From NCBI RefSeq assembly GCF_008728515.1, contig NC_044981.1:110847702-110911701 (forward strand): DNA of 64,000 nucleotides, given 5' to 3'. Under the pieces are notes generated by a model. It searched no databases, was not told where the DNA came from, and saw only the letters and a list, made by a program, of their open reading frames with translations. Numbering within the stretch: position 1 is the stretch's first letter; each line of letters begins with the position of its first letter. The position numbers and the translations under genes are program-made. Of the stretch, positions 47,977 through 58,764 are shown one piece after another. The stretch comes from Papio anubis. Taxonomy: Eukaryota; Chordata; Mammalia; Primates; Cercopithecidae.

Positions 47977-48234
47977 CTAGTAGAATTCCCCCAAAATACA
48001 AAATATAAAGAAGAGTGTTAAACGATCTTTTCTGTGCAGCTGCACAAAGCAAGATTAAAGGCAGAAGCATTCTTTGTATTCCAAATGTGTCAAACATGCT
48101 ACCCAGAGAAATGTTATATTCAGACCATTTGGTTCTCATTCTCAAAGTTCAAAGGGAGGCAGGAGAAAGTTCAGGAACAAATGATGTGCTCCTCCAGGAT
48201 GGTGATGAAATTTATCATTTAAGAAGTGGCCTAG

Positions 48235-48545
48235 GGCAGGGTGTGTTGGCTCACGCCTATAATCCTAGCACTTTTGGAGGCCAAAGCAGGAGGATTGCTT
48301 GAGGCCAGAAGTTCCAGACCAGCCTGGGCAACACAGCAAGACCTTATCTCTACAAAAAGAAATTTTTTTTTTTAATTTGTCAGGCATGGTGTCATGCACC
48401 TGTAGTCCTATCTACTTCAGAGGCTGAGGCAGGAGGATCACTTGAGCCCAGGAATTTGAGGTTTCAGTGAGCTATAATTGCACCACTGCACCCCAGCCCA
48501 GCCAACAGAGAGAGAGACTGCCTCTAAAAATGAGAAAACAAAAAA
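48235..48545 (+). mobile_element. AluJ, full length
   Basis: 'ggcagggtgtgttggctcacgcc' to 'ctgcctctaaaaatgag'. It is strongly diverged and lies in intron 1. Confidence 0.88.
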
Positions 48546-48549
48546 AGAT

Positions 48550-49150
48550 TTTCCTTCCACCCAACTCAAATGGTATTTGAATCAATAGACTCAACAAAGA
48601 ACTATCAGAGGAGAACAGTGCTACATCCTGTGCAACTAGGGACAGTTTTCGTTGTTTTTCTTTGTCCATATCACAAAGATGATCAACTCATTTCTTGTCT
48701 GTTGATTTAAGTGTCTCATTTATTGATCAAAGAGATCATGTGATCCAAATGTAAAAGGCTGTCTCCTTTGTAACTATTTACTATGCCTTTTATACTCAGT
48801 CTCATAACCTCATAACCATGATATTCTCAATCTCATAATCTCATACCCATGAATCATGAAGGCAACTGAAATGAACATGTGAGATGAGAGATGGCAGGGT
48901 CACACACGGACAGCCCCTGCCCATCTGGAAGGGAACAGCTCTCAGCTTCACTGATGGTTGCAGATACAGAAATAAGGATTTCCAGCCTGGCCAAACCACT
49001 CTAATTTTGGAATTTCCAATTCCAAATCATTCCAGTTTTTCAAGACAAGCCATATATCCAGACTTTTTGAAGTGTAAATTCCCGGTTTTTGCAGGTTGGC
49101 AACTGATTTAAATGTTTAAAAAAGAAACACATATAAATGAAATAAACACA
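48550..49150. other. Unassigned intronic DNA (intron 1)
   Basis: It contains repeats of the short word 'ctcataa(c/t)c' at 48803-48848; otherwise nothing recognised. Confidence 0.45.
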
Positions 49151-49151
49151 C

Positions 49152-49226
49152 CTGCAGAGCAGATTTGGTGGGTTTGGCCTGCGGGCTGCAGACTGCACCC
49201 TCTGGTCCCGTTTCCGTCTGACTCAT
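49152..49226 (-). CDS. CCDC170: CCDC170 coding exon 1 (start codon)
   Basis: 25 codons, beginning MSQTETGPEG and ending in a complete CAG codon followed by the donor GTGTGT. An in-frame TGA lies seven codons upstream (49245-49247), so this ATG is the first possible start if the 5'UTR is contiguous. The segment is polar, rich in Ser/Thr/Pro and not coiled coil, as expected for a flexible N-terminus. With the exons downstream it gives 370 residues, which fits the known total length. An upstream noncoding exon cannot be excluded: an AG lies close to the ATG. No CpG island or clear TATA box is visible just upstream. Confidence 0.85.
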
Positions 49227-49257
49227 GCCATATGCCTGCTTCCTTCAAGAATTATGA

Positions 49258-49470
49258 CTGAGGTTGGATATCTACACCACCTCTACGGAGTTTCCAAGGC
49301 CTGTGGTCTTTGTGAAAGACCCAGAAGAAAGCCATTCGTTTTTGAAGGAATACGAAAGAGGTCACATAAAGGAGGATTTCTTGGAGTATCTAAATGGCCT
49401 CAGGAGGCTCAGCGATAAAATATTTTTAAGAATGCCAGAGACTACTCCACTGCCAGCAACTACTGTTTGA
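49258..49470 (+). pseudogene. Unidentified coding-like fragment, divergent to CCDC170
   Basis: I do not recognise this. A 71-codon stop-to-stop open stretch begins right after a TGA at 49255-49257 and ends at TGA 49468-49470. It has no ATG at its start; the first possible alternative start is TTG at 49264. The translation has protein-like composition, for example VVFVKDPEES, FLKEYERGHI, DFLEYLNGLR and LRMPETTPLP, with balanced charge and spaced leucines. It matches no Alu, L1 or LTR pattern I know. It lies about 30 bases upstream of the CCDC170 start codon on the other strand. It could be a retrocopy fragment, an exon of a divergent transcript or chance. Splice sites around it are not convincing. 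Confidence 0.3.
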
Positions 49471-49474
49471 TATA

Positions 49475-49880
49475 GTCATGAATGCAAAAGTCATCTTAAA
49501 GCTCATAACTTTACAACAAGCATCATGACCAGTGTGATTCAATCCACAAAATGCCAAACAAAACCTTCAGAGCTCTTAGTAACAGCTAGTGTTTGCCAAT
49601 CATAGCACAACCAAGAAGATGGTAGACATGTACTCTGGAGAAAAAGCATAAAAAGTTTAACTGAATCTCTTATTAGAGAACCACATCCTGTTCAGACTCA
49701 TTCAATAGTCAGAGGGTCTTCTCCACCCTGACCACCACGCCATATTTTCTAAACTAGGCCATATGAGGACACAGGTCACTTATAAGAGATTTGTATGGCA
49801 TACCGTTTTATAAAATGTATTAGGAAAATAAGTTTCCCAATGGCTATGATTATTTCTTTCAATGACTAACTTTTTTTTTT
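49475..49880. other. Upstream flank of CCDC170, unassigned
   Basis: Presumed promoter-proximal region by position only. No CpG island, clear TATA box or repeat was seen. Confidence 0.4.
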
Positions 49881-49896
49881 TTTTAAGAAAAGAAGC

Positions 49897-50206
49897 CAGG
49901 CCAGGTGCAGTGGCTCATGCCTGTAATCCCAGTATTTGCAGAGAATGAGGCAGAAGGATCACTTGAGCCCAGGAGTTCCAGACCAGTCTGTGCAACAGTG
50001 AGACCCCATCTCTACAAAAAATTAGCTGGGCATGGTAGCATGTTCCTGTTGTCCCAGCTACTTGGGAGGCTGAGGTGGGAGGAGTGCTTGAGCCTCAGGA
50101 GGTCAAGCTGCAGTGAGCTGTGATCGCACCACTGCACTCCAACCTAAGCAGCAGAGCAAAACACTGTCTCAAAAAAAAGAAAGAGGAAAGGAAGAAAGGA
50201 AGAAAG

Positions 50207-50276
<70 letters not shown>

Positions 50277-50383
50277 GAAGGAAGGAAGGAAGGAAGGAAG
50301 GAAGGAAGGAAGGAAGGAAGGAAGGAAGGAAGGAAGGAAGGAAGGAGAGAGAAAGGGAAGGGAAGGAAAGGAACAGAAAAGAA
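49897..50383 (+). mobile_element. AluJ/S with expanded (GAAA)n(GGAA)n tail
   Basis: Flanked by perfect 'aagaaaagaagc' (49885-49896 and 50384-50395), which shows that the whole microsatellite is the Alu tail. Confidence 0.93.
50177..50383. repeat. (GAAA)n and (GGAA)n compound microsatellite
   Basis: About 16 GAAA units (to 50275), then about 17 perfect GGAA units (50276-50345), then a mixed purine tail; nearly 200 bases of purines. Confidence 0.95.
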
Positions 50384-50733
50384 AAGAAAAGAAGCTATAT
50401 ATTAAGATATCATTCCCTTGACACTGGAGTCGGGACTACATTTGGAGAGCTCTTTTGATGACTGAGTTTATAAGATAGTTGCTGGATCTAAATCACCCAC
50501 AGAGTCCAGCAGACTGGAGATTATCCACCAAGTAATATTTACTGATAGCCTACTCTGGATCAGGCACTGAGCCGACAGTCTAAAAAGGGAAACAGAATTT
50601 ATCAAACAACCACACTTAGAATTGTATAATTACAAAATGAAATAAATGCAAGGAAGGCAAAAAGGCAGCTAACAAAGGAAAATGACTTCAGATGAAGGAG
50701 GTGGAAGGAAAGAGTTCCCTGAAGAAGTAATGA

Positions 50734-51030
50734 ATTTTTTTTCTTTATAAGATGGAGTTTCACTCTTGTTGCCCAGGCTAGAGTGCAATGGCGCGATCTT
50801 GGCTCACTGCAACCTGCAGCTCCCGGGTTCAAGTGATTCTCCTGCCTCAGCCTCCCAAATAGCTGAGATTACAGGCGTGCACCACCATGCCCTACTAATT
50901 TTGTATTTTTAGTAGAGATGGGGTTTCTCCATGTTGGTCAGGCTGGTCTCGAACTCCCAATCTCAGGTGATCTGCCTGTCTCAGCCTACCAAAGTGCTGG
51001 GATTACAGGCATAAGCCACCATGCCCTGCC
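50734..51030 (-). mobile_element. Alu (AluS type), full length
   Basis: Flanked by 'agaagtaatga' (50723-50733) and 'agaagtgatga' (51031-51041). Confidence 0.94.
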
Positions 51031-51074
51031 AGAAGTGATGATTAAATAAGAATGAAATAGTCAATGAAATAGTC

Positions 51075-51380
51075 TGGCCAGGTGCAGCGGCTCACACCTG
51101 TAATCCCAGCACTTTGGGAAGCCGAGGCAGGCAGATCACAAGGTCAGGAGATCAAGACCAGCCTGGCTAACATGGTGAAATCCTTTCTCTACTAAAAATA
51201 ATAAAAAAAAATAACTGGGTGTGGTGGTGGGCGCCTGTAGTCCCAGCTACTCAGGAGGCTGAGGCAGGAGAATGGTGTGAACCCGGGAGGCAGAGCTTGC
51301 AGTGAGCCGAGATCGCACCACTGCACTCCAACCTGGGTGACAGAGCGAGACTCCATCTCAAAAAAAAAAAAAAAAAAAAG
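51075..51380 (+). mobile_element. AluY-like, full length
   Basis: Low divergence; perfect 'tgaaatagtc' flanks (51065-51074 and 51381-51390). Confidence 0.95.
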
Positions 51381-51389
51381 TGAAATAGT

Positions 51390-51785
51390 CAAGAGATATT
51401 GAAGCAGGAGCTGCCCACATCATTCAAATAGCAAAAAGTCCATGCAAGGGCCCTGTGGCAGGGATCTGGCCCATGCAGGCAAGTATCTGAGAGAAAGCAG
51501 CGATGCCTACAGACAAACACACACGAAAACTAGTGGCAGCGGGGTTTGAAAGGCAGCTCCGAGATCATTAATATATTTTGTATTTGGTAGGGCTTTTTTT
51601 TCAGAATAACCCTGGCCATTCTTATATATTCATTTTCCCATATGAAATTCAAAATCTTCTTGGAAAATTCCAAAAAATTGTGTTGGTATTGTTATTGGTG
51701 TCACGTTAATTTTATAAATAAACTATGGAGAATTTATATGTTTTAAATGTTGAGTCTTCCAACTAAAATCATTTTTCTCATTTGT
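51390..51785. other. Unassigned DNA
   Basis: No pattern recognised between the two Alus. Confidence 0.4.
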
Positions 51786-51803
51786 TCAAGAAGTCTTATT
51801 CTT

Positions 51804-52111
51804 TTTTCTTTTCTTTTCTTTTCTTTTTCTTTTGAGAGAGTCTCCCTCTCACCCAGTCTGGAGTGCAGTGATGCAATCTCGGCTCACTGCAACTTTCACC
51901 TCACTGCAACTTTTGCCTCCCAGGTTCCAACCTCCCAAATAGCTGGGATTACAGGCATATGCCATGACACCTGGCTAATTTTTGTATTTTTAGTAGAGAC
52001 AGGGTTTCACCATGTTAGCCAGGCTGGTCTCAAACTCCTGACCTCAAGTGATCCACCCACCTTGGCCTCCCAAAGTGCTGTGATTACAGGCGTGAGCCAC
52101 TGCACCCCGCC
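51804..52111 (-). mobile_element. Alu with (TTTTC)n tail
   Basis: A 16-bp perfect duplication 'aagaagtcttattctt' (51788-51803 and 52112-52127). 'cctcactgcaacttt' is duplicated inside. Confidence 0.94.
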
Positions 52112-52410
52112 AAGAAGTCTTATTCTTATTAGCAATTTAGATTTACTATATTTTGTAGTTTATCTCTAAAAATATTATCTTTTTGTCATCTTGTAAATGG
52201 GATCTACTTATTCCTATATATTAAATATGTACCTAAATCTTTTTTATGTTTCTTATTGTTTGGAATTGTTTTCAATTGATTCTCCTGGGTTTTGCACTGT
52301 AAACACACAAACCATTTGTAAATAATGAAAATTTCACCTCCTTCTTTCCAATTTTCATACTTCTATTCCTTTTCTTGACTAATTGCATTGGTTAATAACC
52401 CCAGAACATT

Positions 52411-52786
52411 TGATATGGTCTGGATGTGTCCCCACTCAAATCTCATGTCCCCACTCAAATCTCATCTTGAATTGTTCCCATAATCACACATGTCATGGGA
52501 GGGATTCAGCAGGAGGTAATTGAATCATGAGGGGGGCAGTTACCCCTGTACTCGTGATAGTGAGTTCCCACAAGATCTGATGGTTTTATAAGCAACTTAT
52601 CCTTTTGCTCAGCACTTCTTGCTGCTGCCACGTGAAGAAGGATGTGTTTGCTTCCTCTTCTGCCATGATTGTAAGTTTCCTGGGGCCTCCCCAGCCGTGC
52701 TGAACTGTGAGTCAAATAAACCTCTTTCCTTTATAAACTACCCAGTCTCAGGTATGATTTTATTAACAGCATAAGAACTAATACCA
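52411..52786 (+). mobile_element. THE1/MST-type solo LTR
   Basis: 'tgatatggtctggatgtgtcc' to 'agaactaatacca'. A 20-bp internal tandem duplication ('cccactcaaatctcat') lies near its 5' end. No internal region. Confidence 0.85.
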
Positions 52787-52883
52787 CATTGTTAAACATT
52801 AATAGTAATAATGGACATTTTGTCTTGTTCCTAACTTTCATAGAAGTGTATTTGGGTTTTCCCCCTAAGCATTATGGTAGATT

Positions 52884-53106
52884 TAAGCCTTGACATCCTG
52901 GGTTCAGGTGATCCTTCTGCCTCAGTCCCTCAAGTAGGTAGGACTACAAGCATGTGCCACCACACCTGGCTAACTTTTTGTATTTTTTGTAGAGACAGGG
53001 TTTCACCATGTTGGCCATGCTGGTCTTGAACTCCTGGCCTCAAGTGATCTGCCCGCCATGGCCTCTCAAAGTGCTGGGATTACAGGTGTGAGCCACCATG
53101 CCTGGC
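52884..53106 (-). mobile_element. Alu, 3'-deleted
   Basis: Reverse Alu from 'ttgacatcctgggttcaggtg' to 'ccaccatgcctggcc'. The tail-side 70 bases are missing. Confidence 0.85.
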
Positions 53107-53174
53107 CTTATTTTATTTTTTATATTCAGTGCTTTAAGTCTATCTTAAATTTATTTGGTTTATAATGTGTAAGT

Positions 53175-53315
53175 ACAGTTCTAAGCTTTCTTTTTCTAAT
53201 CCCATTCATGAAGCCTCCACCCTTATAACATAATCATCTTCTCCCAAAGGTCCCACCTCCTAATACCGTCTTCTTGGAGGTAAGGATTTCAGCATATGAA
53301 TTAGCGGAGCAACAC
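53175..53315 (-). mobile_element. MLT1-type LTR fragment
   Basis: 'ccaaaggtcccacctcctaataccgtc' and 'atttcagcatatgaattagcggagcaacacaaac' are the reversed 5' part of a MaLR LTR. Confidence 0.6.
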
Positions 53316-53704
53316 AAACATGAAAGCCATAGCAGACTTTCTAAGCATAAAAGCAATGCAAGAACATTCAAGAAAAAGAGCACAGATGACAACAAACTTT
53401 TTAAATGTGTAAGCAGAATTTAAAGTGAAAGAGCAAACTGGAAAAATGTTTCCAGAAATAATACAAAGAGTCAAAACTTTAATATGCAAAGAGCCTACTC
53501 ACACCAATAAGAAAACCAATGACCTAAGAGAAAACTTCTATAGAAGAACTAACAATTATCCGAGGGGCCATAAATGGCTAATAAAATGAGAAATGTCCCA
53601 CCTCACTGATCATCAATTAAATACAAATTATAATACCAGTGAGATATTATTTCTGATCTTTGAAACTAGCAACATTTTAAGTATATTTAATAATTAAGCA
53701 TATT

Positions 53705-54061
53705 GGCCAGGTGCGGTGGCTCACATCTGTGATGCTAGCACTTTGGGAGGCTGAGGCAGGCCGATCATGAGGTCAGGAGTTCAAGACTAGCCTGACCAAC
53801 ATGGTGAAACCCCTAAAATACAAAAATTACAAAAATACAAAATTACAAAAATACAAAATCTACTAAAAATACAAAAATTAGCTGGGCATGGTGGCGCATG
53901 CCTGTAATCCTAGCTACTCAGGAGGCTGAGGCAGGAGAATCACTTGAACCCAGGAAGCAGAGGTTGCAGTGAGCCAAGATCATGCCACTGCACTCCAGCC
54001 TGGGTGACAGAGTGAGACTTTGTCTCAAAAGTAATAATAATAATAATAATGATAATAATAA
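53705..54061 (+). mobile_element. Alu with expanded middle A-rich linker
   Basis: Flanked by perfect 'taattaagcatatt' (53691-53704 and 54062-54075). The linker has four extra 'acaaaaat' units; the tail is (ATA)n. Confidence 0.94.
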
Positions 54062-54439
54062 TAATTAAGCATATTAAAAGATAGTTCTATAAGAAAGACA
54101 TACTAATACACTGCTCAAATAAAGATAAACTGGTACAAAATTTCCATAAAAGTATTTGGCAATATGTATCATTTAAAAAGTTTAAAAGTTGATACGATGT
54201 GTCCCAGTGAATTTCTTTCTCATGATCTTATCAAAAGAAATGGAAATATACCCAAAAATTAAACACAAAAATATTCAGAAAGGTACTCTTTAGCAACATT
54301 TTCAAAAAATCTGCAATAGCAAATATTTAAAACAATTAGAGTTCAAAAATAAAAGAATGTTAACATAAAGAAAAAACAATAATGATACATTCACACAATG
54401 AAATTATATTCAGTAATTAAAAATTATATTTTTGGAGAA

Positions 54440-54722
54440 AAAGGTCATTAGGTCCTGATATATTAATCCTCATAAATGGGTTGATACTGTTATCCTGGGA
54501 GTAGGTTAGGTATCACCAGAGTGGCTTTGTCATAAAATCAAGTTCTCTCTCACTCATGCTTTCTGGCCCTTCTACCCTTCCACCATGGGATGACCCTCAA
54601 AAGACACCACACCATGCTTTTGGACCTCCCAGTCCCCAGAACTATGAACAGAATAAACTTATTTTCCTCATGAATTACTCAGTCTGTGGTATTCTGTTAT
54701 AGCAACAGAAAAAGGACTAAGA
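54440..54722 (+). mobile_element. MaLR-like LTR fragment
   Basis: 'ggtcattaggtcctgat' and 'agaactatgaacagaataaactt...agtctgtggtattctgttatagcaacag' resemble the 3' part of an MLT1-class LTR. Confidence 0.55.
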
Positions 54723-54817
54723 CACTGCCTCTCCACTCTCCAATTATCTCCCTTACAAAAATATTCACCCATGTGCATAGAGATATGTATACAGATGTTC
54801 ATCATACCATTATTTGT

Positions 54818-55108
54818 TTTGGGTTTTTGTTTTTGAGGCAGAGTCTCACTCTGTCGCCAGGCTGGAGTGCCGTGGCTCGATGTCACTGCAACCTCCACCT
54901 CCCGGGTTCAAGTGATTCTCCTGCCTCAGCCTTCCGAGTAGCTGAGACTGCAGGCATGCACCACCATGCCCAACTAATTTTTGTATTTTTAGTAGACACG
55001 GGGTTTCACCATGTTGGTCAGGCTGGTCTCAATCTCTTGACCTTGTGATCCTCCTGCCTCAGCCTCCCAAAGTGCTGTGATTACAGGTGTGAGCCACCAT
55101 GCCCAGGA
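54818..55108 (-). mobile_element. Alu (AluS type), full length
   Basis: Perfect duplications 'ataccattatttgt' at 54804-54817 and 55109-55122. Confidence 0.95.
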
Positions 55109-55631
55109 ATACCATTATTTGTAATGGCAGCAAGAAGGATGAGGATGTTGAAACTGTAAATTCCTGTTGACAAAGCAATTATCAAATAAAAGTATATCTA
55201 TACTATTGAATCCTATGCAACAGGTAATATGAGATAGATCTCTATGCTTGGGTATGGTAATATCCTTAAGACATCACTGAACAAAAATAAGAAAGTATAA
55301 ATTCATTGTTTGTTACTGTCTTTCATAAAACACATGCAGAAGGAAAAGTATTGTGTTTTGTCTATAAATATATTTAGAGACAAGAAAAAAAAGAACTTTA
55401 CAGAATCCCCATCACCTGATAACAGTGCTTATCCCTGAGGGTGACATGACAGTTGAAGTTGTGGGGAGAGGGGCAGTGATTTGACTTTTTCAATAAGGAT
55501 ATATTTACTCATTATTTGTACAACTAAATATAATATAAAGAAAAGAAAAACACTAGGAAGAAGTGTTAACTATGGTTTTCTTTTGGTTGTAGCATAGACT
55601 TTATTATTTTCTTTATTATATACATATGTAT

Positions 55632-55648
55632 ACACACACACACACACA

Positions 55649-55694
<46 letters not shown>
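55632..55694. repeat. (CA)n(TA)n microsatellite
   Basis: About 9 CA units followed by about 21 TA units, directly joined to a 30-T tract. Confidence 0.95.
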
Positions 55695-55695
<1 letters not shown>

Positions 55696-55696
55696 T

Positions 55697-55997
55697 TTTT
55701 TTTTTTTTTTTTTTTTTTTTTTGAGATCAGAGTCTCACTCTGTTGTCCTGGCTGGAGTGCAGTGGTGCAATCTTGGCTCACTGCAACCTCCACCTCCTGG
55801 ATTCAAGCAATTTTCCTGCCTCAGTCTCCCAAGTAGCTGGGACTACAAGCATGCACCACCACATCTGGCTAATTTTTGTATTTTTAGTAGAGATAGAGTT
55901 TCATCATGTTGTCCAGGCTGATCTTGAACTCAACTGATTTACCCGCCTCAGCCTCCCAGAGTGCTGGGATTACAAGCATGAGCCACCACACGCCGCC
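55697..55997 (-). mobile_element. Alu (AluS type), full length
   Basis: Reverse Alu from the T-tract to 'caccacacgccgcc'. Confidence 0.92.
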
Positions 55998-56054
55998 TAT
56001 GCTTCTATATTTACAAATCCTTTACAATAACTGTATTGCTTTCACAATTAGAAT

Positions 56055-57350
56055 AAACATTGCCTCTTAAATTTAAAAAAAGGAGACAAGGACAGACTAA
56101 AATCACCAATCCTGCTATGCTGTGTCTTTATGAAGAAGGTAATGACAAAGAAACAACCATAGGTAACACAGACTTGAACAGATATGAAGGCTGATATTTT
56201 GGGGGTTTTCTCTCTTAATTCAGTCCTCCTGGAGTTCATAAAATTTTCTGAAAATTCTTCAACTTTTCCTGTATCAAACAATCTTCACCTAAAAAATTTT
56301 TTTACCCTATTTAAAATGGCAAGATGAAATAAAAACTCATCCGTTTGTTCTCACCTGAGGACAACCTAAGTTATTACGTACCTCTCAGCTAACCCATGCA
56401 GCAATTTTAGATTAGTTTCAGAGAGCCAACCACATATGATTTGATTCTGCTACTGATATTATTATGATAATGATTGAAATTGTCTCACAGGGTGGCTCAT
56501 AGCATTTTCAGAATAAAGGATGGTTTCAAAGCTCAATGGCATAAAGCAAAGATAAGCTTATTCATAATTTGGTACACAATGTGCCCAATTATCTGACCTG
56601 GGGACAATGTCTTGGGCCAGTCTTGCTACTATGGTATTTAGTTGTCTTATTATCCCACGGACGAAAAAATAAGAAGAAAATCACTGCCTGCCCCTGACAC
56701 ACAAAAGCTCCTAAATCCATTCCATTCTTATCATTCTATCCCATAACCAGCCTCCTCTTTGTCCCAGCATTATCCCATGCTGCAGTGCACAATCATATTA
56801 CCGTAGGCTCTTCTATTATGGAATGCCTCCTTGTGCCTGTCTCCTCTCCCTCTCTCGCTCTTTCTATTTCTCTCTACCTCTCTTTCTCCCCATGCCCCCA
56901 CCAAGCTTCCAGTGTAAACAACTCCTTCTAAGAAGCTCTCCCCTACTGTCCATGTTCTTCTCACTACATAAAGTTTCTTTCCTAATTTACAGTGTATACA
57001 TTAAGTCTTGCAAGTTGCATTTCTCCAATCTAATCATTCAACCTGTCAAATTTTGACTATTTGCCAATTCTCCCCACTTGGGAGGACTTTCCTTGCCCTC
57101 CTGGTTTTCTTCCTTCTTCTATCTGCTCTTGGTTTCTGGGGCCCACTAGAGCCTGCAGGGGAGAGTGTGGCAGCTGTGGGACCCAGAAAATTTATCTGAG
57201 CATCTATAATTTAGCAGTTGTGGGAAAAGTTTTGGAAGAAGACATTTCTGCATAAAATGAAGTATGGTGAAAAAGCTGATCATATTGTTTTTACATTATT
57301 TTCCCATTTCTTTTCTCTTGGGTGTTACTCTTATTCGATTAAAAATCCTT
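56055..57350. other. Unassigned DNA upstream of CCDC170
   Basis: Includes a CT-rich part at 56820-56900. No repeat family or exon recognised. Confidence 0.45.
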
Positions 57351-57355
57351 CTAAT

Positions 57356-57632
57356 ATGGCTAAGCTTGATAGCTCACACCTGTAATCCCAACACTTTGGG
57401 ATGCTGAGGCAGGCGGATCACTTGAGGCCAGGAGTTCATAGCCAGCCTGACCAACATGGCAAAACCCTATTGAAAATGCAAACAAAATTATCTAAGCATG
57501 GTGGTGCACACCTGTAGTCCCAGCTACTTGGGAGGCTGAGGCACAAGAATTGCTTGAGCTTGGGAGGTGGAGGTTGTAGTGACAATGATGGTGCCACCAC
57601 ACTCCAGCGTGGGCGACACTGTGTCTCAAAAA
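57356..57632 (+). mobile_element. AluJ-like, shortened
   Basis: 'aaaaatccttctaat' on the left and 'aaaaattcttctaat' on the right flank it. Confidence 0.88.
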
Positions 57633-57639
57633 AAAAATT

Positions 57640-57835
57640 CTTCTAATTCAACATCCTTGTTGAAGTGAATGCAGTACTCTAAAATATTCTTAACACTCTT
57701 GCTCCCCTGAGTCTTCTTTTCATTGGATGGGCAGGGGCTGCACTTAGAAAAACGTTCACTCTTCACAAAACAGTCCTGTTATTCCCTCACCTAAAACTCA
57801 GGCAATTAAGCCCTAAAAGGGGGATTATATTGCTG
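57640..57835. other. Unassigned spacer
   Basis: Short unique spacer; nothing recognised. Confidence 0.4.
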
Positions 57836-57853
57836 GATAGAAAACAAGTAGAA

Positions 57854-58018
57854 GGCCGGGGGCAGTGACTCACACCTGTAATCCCAGCTACTCAGGAGGC
57901 TGAGGCAGGAGAATCGCTTGGATCCAAGAGGTGGAAGTTGCAGTGAGCCAAGATCTCGCCACTGCACTCCAGTCTGGCGACAGAGTGAGACTCTATCTCA
58001 AAAAAAAAAAAAAAAAAA
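57854..58018 (+). mobile_element. Internally deleted Alu
   Basis: The 5' end joins directly to right-monomer text. It shares outer duplications 'gaaaacaagtagaag' (57839-57853 and 58322-58336) with the next Alu. Confidence 0.88.
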
Positions 58019-58321
58019 CGGCCAAGCAGGGTGGCTCACACCTGTAACCCCAATACTTTGGGAGACCGAGGCAAGTGGATCACTAGGTCAAGAGATTGAG
58101 ACCATCCTGGCCAACATGGTGAAACCCCATCTCTACAAAAAATACAAAAGTTAGCTGGGTGTGGTGGCCCGTGCCTGTAGTCCCAGCTACTAGGGAGGCT
58201 GAGGCAGGAGAATCAGTTGAACCTAGGAGGTGGAAGTGCAGTGAGCCAAGATCATGCCACTGCACTCCAGTCTGGGTGAGAGAGAGAGACTCCATTTCAA
58301 AAAAAAAAAAGAGAAAGGAAA
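58019..58321 (+). mobile_element. Alu inserted into the previous Alu tail
   Basis: Full-length Alu immediately after the A-tail of the previous one; no duplication between the two. Confidence 0.9.
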
Positions 58322-58336
58322 GAAAACAAGTAGAAG

Positions 58337-58462
58337 ACAGGTGAAAGAAGAAAGAAAGAGAGGGAGGGAGGGAGGGAAGGAGGAAGGGAGGAAGGGAAAG
58401 AGAGAAGGAAGGAGGGAGGGAGGGAGGGAAGGAAAGGAAGAAAGGAAGGAAGGAAGGAAGGA
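58337..58462. repeat. Purine-rich GGGA/GGAA repeat
   Basis: About 125 bases, nearly all purines in the plus strand, with irregular GGGA and GGAA units. Confidence 0.92.
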
Positions 58463-58490
58463 CTAGTAGCAGATGTGGAAGCAATGATTG

Positions 58491-58666
58491 TTTTCTTTGC
58501 TGTATAATAAATAAAAACAAATTTAAACTATGCTTAATGGAGAGATGTGTAAAATGTCCCAGCTACTGCAGGAAACACTTTTCTTTGCTGTATAATAAAT
58601 AGAAACAAATGTAAAGTATTCTTAATGAAGAGATACGTAAAATGTCCCAGCCACTGCAGGGGACAC
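58491..58666. repeat. 88-bp tandem duplication
   Basis: Units 58491-58578 and 58579-58666 both start 'ttttctttgctgtataataaata' and share 'aaaatgtcccag(c)..actgcagg'. Roughly 85-90% identical by eye. Confidence 0.92.
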
Positions 58667-58764
58667 TTTGGCACATACCCTGTGACCCATAGTTCTACTT
58701 CTAATTTTATATGCATGTGCATGTTCTGTAAGTGTCCATCGATACAGAAATTAGTTAACTATAG

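Larger units (their letters stand above)
1..49226 (-). other. CCDC170: CCDC170 gene body, 5' half
   Basis: The gene runs right to left. Six coding exons are visible, all with GT-AG borders, and their phases match (0,0; 0,0; 0,2; 2,0; 0,0; 0,0), giving one uninterrupted 370-codon frame. The product is almost entirely charged heptad-like coiled coil with no signal peptide or membrane segment. I recognise it as coiled-coil domain-containing protein 170, a 715-residue protein in human reported to associate with Golgi and microtubules; 370 residues is about half. The remaining exons lie left of base 1. Introns are 1.2, 1.6, 6.9, 3.6 and 29.5 kb and consist mostly of transposon relics. The gene assignment is from memory of the family; the exon structure is read directly. 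Confidence 0.9.
53320..56050 (+). mobile_element. Old L1ME-type 3' region, much interrupted
   Basis: 'ccaataagaaaaccaatgac', 'cctcactgatcatcaattaaatacaaatt', 'ggtacaaaatttccataaaagtatttggcaat' and, further right, 'aatggcagcaagaagg', 'cataaaacacatgcagaagg' follow L1M 3' order. It is broken by Alus and a MaLR-like segment; limits are approximate. Confidence 0.5.

Noticed and set aside
49226..49260. Possible upstream extension of the CCDC170 coding region
   Set aside because: An in-frame TGA at 49245-49247 closes the frame, and the 25-codon start gives the expected protein length.
50200..50345. Regular repeats that might suggest a CRISPR array
   Set aside because: They are tetranucleotide microsatellites without spacers, in a primate genome.
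50113..50458. Lys/Glu/Arg-rich ORFs
   Set aside because: They are translations of the GAAA/GGAA microsatellite.
58083..58520. 145-codon minus-strand ORF with Ser/Pro/Leu runs
   Set aside because: It is an Alu joined to a GGGA purine repeat, not a gene.
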